NCBI GenBank assembly: GCA_965178125.1
Contig: OZ237735.1
Coordinates: 868,001-932,000, forward strand
Source: Bilabrum cf. latius
Taxonomy: Eukaryota > Bigyra: Bicosoecida > Bigyra > Bicosoecida
Direction: 5' to 3'
Length of the DNA stretch: 64,000 bases
In this document: piece by piece, positions 52,901-61,900 of the stretch
How the letters are laid out: every line of letters begins with the position of its first letter
How positions within the stretch are numbered: the first letter of the stretch is position 1
Translations under genes and position numbers: made by a program
The notes under the pieces: generated by a model
Told to the model about the DNA's origin: nothing
What the model saw: the letters and a program-made list of their open reading frames with translations, nothing else
The model's database searches: none

Positions 52901-55900
52901 AGACCCGGACTCGCCCACCGTCGCAGACCCAGACCCCACTGACACTGACCCAGACGTGCCCGACCCTGCAAGCCCGCTGCCCACTGTCACGCTCCCGCTC
53001 AGACCCGCCGTGGACTTGCCAGATACCACCGACACCGTGCCCGACGCTCCGGCAGACCCCACGCCATCCGCCGACCGCACCGTCACCAGCCCGCTCGTGG
53101 CCTCGCTGGCGCCCACGCCAGATGCCACGGACACCAGCCCGCCCGTGCTCGACGTGTCCGCCGACTCACCGCCGAACACGTACACCGACCCGCCCACGCC
53201 CGATGACGCCTTCGAAGACGTCACTGACACAGACCCAGACGCGCCCAGCGAGGACTCGCCGGCCGACAGCACCAGCCATCCCACAGACCCGGACCCCACG
53301 TTCCCGGACTCCACCAACACATGGCCGCTGCTGCCTACTGTGCTAGACCCGGTGCCAAGTCGCAAAGACCCAGACGACCCAGACCCAGCCGACCCAGTCA
53401 GCAGCGATCCAGACCCACTGCTGCCCACGTGTGCCGCGCCGCTACGCAGCACCAGCCCGCCCGACGGGCCGCCGGAGCTCACGCCCGATCCCACCGTCAC
53501 CGACCCAGACCCGGAGCTTGACGCAGACCCGGACTCCAGACTCACAGACCCAGACGACCCCTTCACGCCAGACCCAGATGACACAGACACAGACCCGGAC
53601 TCGCCCACCGTCGCAGACCCAGACCCCACTGACACTGACCCAGACGTGCCCGACCCTGCAAGCCCGCTGCCCACTGTCACGCTCCCGCTCAGACCCGCCG
53701 TGGACTTGCCAGATACCACCGACACCGTGCCTGACGCTCCGGCAGACCCCACGCCATCCGCCGACCGCACCGTCACCAGCCCGCTCGTGGCCTCGCTGGC
53801 GCCCACGCCAGATGCCACGGACACCAGCCCGCCCGTGCTGGACGTGTCCGTCGACTCACCGCCGAACACGTACACCGACCCGCCCACGCCCGATGACGCC
53901 TTCGAAGACGTCACTGACACAGACCCAGACGCGCCCAGCGAGGACTCGCCGGCCGACAGCACCAGCCATCCCACAGACCCGGACCCCACGTTCCCGGACT
54001 CCACCAACACATGGCCGCTGCTGCCCACAACGCTAGACCCGGTGCCAAGTCGAAAAGAACCAGATGATCCAGACACAGCCGACCCAGTCAGCAACAATCC
54101 TGATCCACTGCTGCCCACGTGCGCCGCGCCGCTACGCAGCACCAGCCCGCCCGACGGGCCGCCGGAGCTCACGCCCGATCCCACCGTCACCGACCCAGAC
54201 CCGGAGCTTGACGCAGACCCGGACTCCAGACTCACAGACCCAGACGACCCCTTCACGCCAGACCCAGATGACACAGACACAGACCCGGACTCGCCCACCG
54301 TCGCAGACCCAGACCCCACTGACACTGACCCAGACGTGCCCGACCCTGCAAGCCCGCTGCCCACTGTCACGCTCCCGCTCAGACCCGCCGTGGACTTGCC
54401 AGATACCACCGACACCGTGCCCGACGCTCCGGCAGACCCCACGCCATCCGCCGACCGCACCGTCACCAGCCCGCTCGTGGCCTCGCTGGCGCCCACGCCA
54501 GATGCCACGGACACCAGCCCGCCCGTGCTGGTCGTGTCCGTCGACTCACCGCCGAACACGTACACCGACCCGCCCACGCCCGATGACGCCTTCGAAGACG
54601 TCACTGACACAGACCCAGACGCGCCCAGCGAGGACTCGCCGGCCGACAGCACCAGCCATCCCACAGACCCGGACCCCACGTTCCCGGACTCCACCAACAC
54701 ATGGCCGCTGCTGCCCACGTGCGCCGCGCCGCTACGCAGCACCAGCCCGCCCGACGGGCCGCCGGAGCTCACGCCCGATCCCACCGTCACCGACCCAGAC
54801 CCGGAGCTTGACGCAGACCCGGACTCCAGACTCACAGACCCAGACGACCCCTTCACGCCAGACCCAGATGACACAGACACAGACCCGGACTCGCCCACCG
54901 TCGCAGACCCAGACCCCACTGACACTGACCCAGACGTGCCCGACCCTGCAAGCCCGCTGCCCACTGTCACGCTCCCGCTCAGACCCGCCGTGGACTTGCC
55001 AGATACCACCGACACCGTGCCCGACGCTCCGTCAGACCCCACGCCATCCGCCGACCGCACCGTCACCAGCCCGCTCGTGGCCTCGCTGGCGCCCACGCCA
55101 GATGCCACGGACACCAGCCCGCCCGTGCTCGACGTGTCCGTCGACTCACCGCCGAACACGTACACCGACCCGCCCACGCCCGATGACGCCTTCGAAGACG
55201 TCACTGACACAGACCCAGACGCGCCCAGCGAGGACTCGCCGGCCGACAGCACCAGCCATCCCACAGACCCGGACCCCACGTTCCCGGACTCCACCAACAC
55301 ATGGCCGCTGCTGCCCACGTGCGCCGCGCCGCTACGCAGCACCAGCCCGCCCGACGGGCCGCCGGAGCTCACGCCCGATCCCACCGTCACCGACCCAGAC
55401 CCGGAGCTTGACGCAGACCCGGACTCCAGACTCACAGACCCAGACGACCCCTTCACGCCAGACCCAGATGACACAGACACAGACCCGGACTCGCCCACCG
55501 TCGCAGACCCAGACCCCACTGACACTGACCCAGACGTGCCCGACCCTGCAAGCCCGCTGCCCACTGTCACGCTCCCGCTCAGACCCGCCGTGGACTTGCC
55601 AGATACCACCGACACCGTGCCCGACGCTCCGGCAGACCTCACGCCATCCGCCGACCGCACCGTCACCAGCCCGCTCGTGGCCTCGCTGGCGCCCACGCCA
55701 GATGCCACGGACACCAGCCCGCCCGTGCTGGACGTGTCCGTCGACTCACCGCCGAACACGTACACCGACCCGCCCACGCCCGATGACGCCTTCGAAGACG
55801 TCACTGACACAGACCCAGACGCGCCCAGCGAGGACTCGCCGGCCGACAGCACCAGCCATCCCACAGACCCGGACCCCACGTTCCCGGACTCCACCAACAC

Positions 55901-58900
55901 ATGGCCGCTGCTGCCCACATGCGCCGCGCCGCTACGCAGCACCAGCCCGCCCGACGGGCCGCCGGAGCTCACGCCCGATCCCACCGTCACCGACCCAGAC
56001 CCGGAGCTTGACGCAGACCCGGACTCCAGACTCACAGACCCAGACGACCCCTTCACGCCAGACCCAGATGACACAGACACAGACCCGGACTCGCCCACCG
56101 TCGCAGACCCAGACCCCACTGACACTGACCCAGACGTGCCCGACCCTACAAGCCCGCTGCCCACTGTCACGCTCCCGCTCAGACCCGCCATGGACTTGCC
56201 AGTTACCACCGACACCGTGCCCGACGCTCCGGCAGACCCCACGCCATCCGCCGACCGCACCGTCACCAGCCCGCTCGTGGCCTCGCTGGCGCCCACGCCA
56301 GATGCCACGGACACCAGCCCGCCCGTGCTCGACGTGTCCGCCGACTCACCGCCGAACACGTACACCGACCCGCCCACGCCCGATGACGCCTTCGAAGACG
56401 TCACTGACACAGACCCAGACGCGCCCAGCGAGGACTCGCCGGCCGACAGCACCAGCCATCCCACAGACCCGGACCCCACGTTCCCGGACTCCACCAACAC
56501 ATGACCGCTGCTGCCCACGTGCGCCGCGCCGCTACGCAGCACCAGCCCGCCCGACGGGCCGCCGGAGCTCACGCCCGATCCCACCGTCACCGACCCAGAC
56601 CCGGAGCTTGACGCAGACCCGGACTCCAGACTCACAGACCCAGACGACCCCTTCACGCCAGACCCAGATGACACAGACACAGACCCGGACTCGCCCACCG
56701 TCGCAGACCCAGACCCCACTGACACTGACCCAGACGTGCCCGACCCTGCAAGCCCGCTGCCCACTGTCACGCTCCCGCTCAGACCCGCCGTGGACTTGCC
56801 AGATACCACCGACACCGTGCCCGACGCTCCGGCAGACCCCACGCCATCCGCCGACCGCACCGTCACCAGCCCGCTCGTGGCCTCGCTGGCGCCCACGCCA
56901 GATGCCACGGACACCAGCCCGCCCGTGCTGGACGTGTCCGTCGACTCACCGCCGAACACGTACACCGACCCGCCCACGCCCGATGACGCCTTCGAAGACG
57001 TCACTGACACAGACCCAGACGCGCCCAGCGAGGACTCGCCGGCCGACAGCACCAGCCATCCCACAGACCCGGACCCCACGTTCCCGGACTCCACCAACAC
57101 ATGACCGCTGCTGCCCACGTGCGCCGCGCCGCTACGCAGCACCAGCCCGCCCGACGGGCCGCCGGAGCTCACGCCCGATCCCACCGTCACCGACCCAGAC
57201 CCGGAGCTTGACGCAGACCCGGACTCCAGACTCACAGACCCAGACGACCCCTTCACGCCAGACCCAGACCCCACTGACACTGACCCAGACGTGCCCGACC
57301 CTGCAAGCCCGCTGCCCACTGTCACGCTCCCGCTCAGACCCGCCGTGGACTTGCCAGATACCACCGACACCGTGCCCGACGCTCCGGCAGACCCCACGCC
57401 ATCCGCCGACCGCACCGTCACCAGCCCGCTCGTGGCCTCGCTGGCGCCCACGCCAGATGCCACGGACACCAGCCCGCCCGTGCTGGACGTGTCCGTCGAC
57501 TCACCGCCAAACACGTACACCGACCCGCCCACGCCCGATGACGCCTTCGAAGACGTCACTGACACAGACCCAGACGCGCCCAGCGAGGACTCGCCGGCCG
57601 ACAGCACCAGCCATCCCACAGACCCGGACCCCACGTTCCCGGACTCCACCAACACATGGCCGCTGCTGCCCACGTGCGCCGCGCCGCTACGCAGCACCAG
57701 CCCGCCCGACGGGCCGCCGGAGCTCACGCCCGATCCCACCGTCACCGACCCAGACCCGGAGCTTGACGCAGACCCGGACTCCAGACTCACAGACCCAGAC
57801 GACCCCTTCACGCCAGACCCAGATGACACAGACACAGACCCGGACTCGCCCACCGTCGCAGACCCAGACCCCACTGACACTGACCCAGACGTGCCCGACC
57901 CTGCAAGCCCGCTGCCCACTGTCACGCTCCCGCTCAGACCCGCCGTGGACTTGCCAGATACCACCGACACCGTGCCCGACGCTCCGGCAGACCCCACGCC
58001 ATCCGCCGACCGCACCGTCACCAGCCCGCTCGTGGCCTCGCTGGCGCCCACGCCAGATGCCACGGACACCAGCCCGCCCGTGCTGGACGTGTCCGTCGAC
58101 TCACCGCCGAACACGTACACCGACCCGCCCACGCCCGATGACGCCTTCGAAGACGTCACTGACACAGACCCAGACGCGCCCAGCGAGGACTCGCCGGCCG
58201 ACAGCACCAGCCATCCCACAGACCCGGACCCCACGTTCCCGGACTCCACCAACACATGGCCGCTGCTGCCCACGTGCGCCGCGCCGCTACGCAGCACCAG
58301 CCCGCCCGACGGGCCGCCGGAGCTCACGCCCGATCCCACCGTCACCGACCCAGACCCGGAGCTTGACGCAGACCCGGACTCCAGACTCACAGACCCAGAC
58401 GACCCCTTCACGCCAGACCCAGATGACACAGACACAGACCCGGACTCGCCCACCGTCGCAGACCCAGACCCCACTGACACTGACCCAGACGTGCCCGACC
58501 CTGCAAGCCCGCTGCCCACTGTCACGCTCCCGCTCAGACCCGCCGTGGACTTGCCAGATACCACCGACACCGTGCCCGACGCTCCGGCAGACCCCACGCC
58601 ATCCGCCGACCGCACCGTCACCAGCCCGCTCGTGGCCTCGCTGGCGCCCACGCCAGATGCCACGGACACCAGCCCGCCCGTGCTCGACGTGTCCGTCGAC
58701 TCACCGCCGAACACGTACACCGACCCGCCCACGCCCGATGACGCCTTCGAAGACGTCACTGACACAGACCCAGACGCGCCCAGCGAGGACTCGCCGGCCG
58801 ACAGCACCAGCCATCCCACAGACCCGGACCCCACGTTCCCGGACTCCACCAACACATGGCCGCTGCTGCCCACGTGCGCCGCGCCGCTACGCAGCACCAG

Positions 58901-61900
58901 CCCGCCCGACGGGCCGCCGGAGCTCACGCCCGATCCCACCGTCACCGACCCAGACCCGGAGCTTGACGCAGACCCGGACTCCAGACTCACAGACCCAGAC
59001 GACCCCTTCACGCCAGACCCAGATGACACAGACACAGACCCGGACTCGCCCACCGTCGCAGACCCAGACCCCACTGACACTGACCCAGACGTGCCCGACC
59101 CTGCAAGCCCGCTGCCCACTGTCACGCTCCCGCTCAGACCCGCCGTGGACTTGCCAGATACCACCGACACCGTGCCCGACGCTCCGTCAGACCCCACGCC
59201 ATCCGCCGACCGCACCGTCACCAGCCCGCTCGTGGCCTCGCTGGCGCCCACGCCAGATGCCACGGACACCAGCCCGCCCGTGCTGGACGTGTCCGCCGAC
59301 TCACCGCCGAACACGTACACCGACCCGCCCACGCCCGATGACGCCTTCGAAGACGTCACTGACACAGACCCAGACGCGCCCAGCGAGGACTCGCCGGCCG
59401 ACAGCACCAGCCATCCCACAGACCCGGACCCCACGTTCCCGGACTCCACCAACACATGACCGCTGCTGCCCACGTGCGCCGCGCCACTACGCAGCACCAG
59501 CCCGCCCGACGGGCCGCCGGAGCTCACGCCCGATCCCACCGTCACCGACCCAGACCCGGAGCTTGACGCAGACCCGGACTCCAGACTCACAGACCCAGAC
59601 GACCCCTTCACGCCAGACCCAGATGACACAGACACAGACCCGGACTCGCCCACCGTCGCAGACCCAGACCCCACTGACACTGACCCAGACGTGCCCGACC
59701 CTGCAAGCCCGCTGCCCACTGTCACGCTCCCGCTCAGACCCGCCGTGGACTTGCCAGATACCACCGACACCGTGCCCGACGCTCCGGCAGACCCCACGCC
59801 ATCCGCCGACCGCACCGTCACCAGCCCGCTCGTGGCCTCGCTGGCGCCCACGCCAGATGCCACGGACACCAGCCCGCCCGTGCTCGACGTGTCCGTCGAC
59901 TCACCGCCGAACACGTACACCGACCCGCCCACGCCCGATGACGCCTTCGAAGACGTCACTGACACAGACCCAGACGCGCCCAGCGAGGACTCGCCGGCCG
60001 ACAGCACCAGCCATCCCACAGACCCGGACCCCACGTTCCCGGACTCCACCAACACATGGCCGCTGCTGCCCACATGCGCCGCGCCGCTACGCAGCACCAG
60101 CCCGCCCGACGGGCCGCCGGAGCTCACGCCCGATCCCACCGTCACCGACCCAGACCCGGAGCTTGACGCAGACCCGGACTCCAGACTCACAGACCCAGAC
60201 GACCCCTTCACGCCAGACCCAGATGACACAGACACAGACCCGGACTCGCCCACCGTCGCAGACCCAGACCCCACTGACACTGACCCAGACGTGCCCGACC
60301 CTGCAAGCCCGCTGCCCACTGTCACGCTCCCGCTCAGACCCGCCGTGGACTTGCCAGATACCACCGACACCGTGCCCGACGCTCCGTCAGACCCCACGCC
60401 ATCCGCCGACCGCACCGTCACCAGCCCGCTCGTGGCCTCGCTGGCGCCCACGCCAGATGCCACGGACACCAGCCCGCCCGTGCTGGACGTGTCCGTCGAC
60501 TCACCGCCGAACACGTACACCGACCCGCCCACGCCCGATGACGCCTTCGAAGACGTCACTGACACAGACCCAGACGCGCCCAGCGAGGACTCGCCGGCCG
60601 ACAGCACCAGCCATCCCACAGACCCGGACCCCACGTTCCCGGACTCCACCAACACATGACCGCTGCTGCCCACGTGTGCCGCGCCGCTACGCAGCACCAG
60701 CCCGCCCGACGGGCCGCCGGAGCTCACGCCCGATCCCACCGTCACCGACCCAGACCCGGAGCTTGACGCAGACCCGGACTCCAGACTCACAGACCCAGAC
60801 GACCCCTTCACGCCAGACCCAGATGACACAGACACAGACCCGGACTCGCCCACCGTCGCAGACCCAGACCCCACTGACACTGACCCAGACGTGCCCGACC
60901 CTGCAAGCCCGCTGCCCACTGTCACGCTCCCGCTCAGACCCGCCGTGGACTTGCCAGATACCACCGACACCGTGCCCGACGCTCCAGCAGACCCCACGCC
61001 ATCCGCCGACCGCACCGTCACCAGCCCGCTCGTGGCCTCGCTGGCGCCCACGCCAGATGCCACAGACACCAGCCCGCCCGTGCTCGACGTGTCCGTCGAC
61101 TCACCGCCGAACACGTACACCGACCCGCCCACGCCCGATGACGCCTTCGAAGACGTCACTGACACAGACCCAGACGCGCCCAGCGAGGACTCGCCGGCCG
61201 ACAGCACCAGCCATCCCACAGACCCGGACCCCACGTTCCCGGACTCCACCAACACATGACCGCTGCTGCCCACGTGCGCCGCGCCGCTACGCAGCACCAG
61301 CCCGCCCGACGGGCCGCCGGAGCTCACGCCCGATCCCACCGTCACCGACCCAGACCCGGAGCTTGACGCAGACCCGGACTCCAGACTCACAGACCCAGAC
61401 GACCCCTTCACGCCAGACCCAGATGACACAGACACAGACCCGGACTCGCCCACCGTCGCAGACCCAGACCCCACTGACACTGACCCAGACGTGCCCGACC
61501 CTGCAAGCCCGCTGCCCACTGTCACGCTCCCGCTCAGACCCGCCGTGGACTTGCCAGATACCACCGACACCGTGCCCGACGCTCCGTCAGACCCCACGCC
61601 ATCCGCCGACCGCACCGTCACCAGCCCGCTCGTGGCCTCGCTGGCGCCCACGCCAGATGCCACGGACACCAGCCCGCCCGTGCTCGACGTGTCCGTCGAC
61701 TCACCGCCGAACACGTACACCGACCCGCCCACGCCCGATGACGCCTTCGAAGACGTCACTGACACAGACCCAGACGCGCCCAGCGAGGACTCGCCGGCCG
61801 ACAGCACCAGCCATCCCACAGACCCGGACCCCACGTTCCCGGACTCCACCAACACATGGCCGCTGCTGCCCACGTGCGCCGCGCCGCTACGCAGCACCAG

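Noticed and set aside
39529-53346. A 4,605-residue plus-strand open frame in array 2
   Set aside because: The same antisense frame as in array 1. It is interrupted where the 90-bp inserts introduce stops, while the minus-strand frame is unaffected by them.
49956-56504. Plus-strand DP-rich open frames of 122 to 2,182 residues repeating through the arrays
   Set aside because: Shadow frames. Their ends depend on a synonymous GGT/GGC difference in the minus-strand glycine codon of SSGHVLV, which makes or removes a plus-strand TGA.
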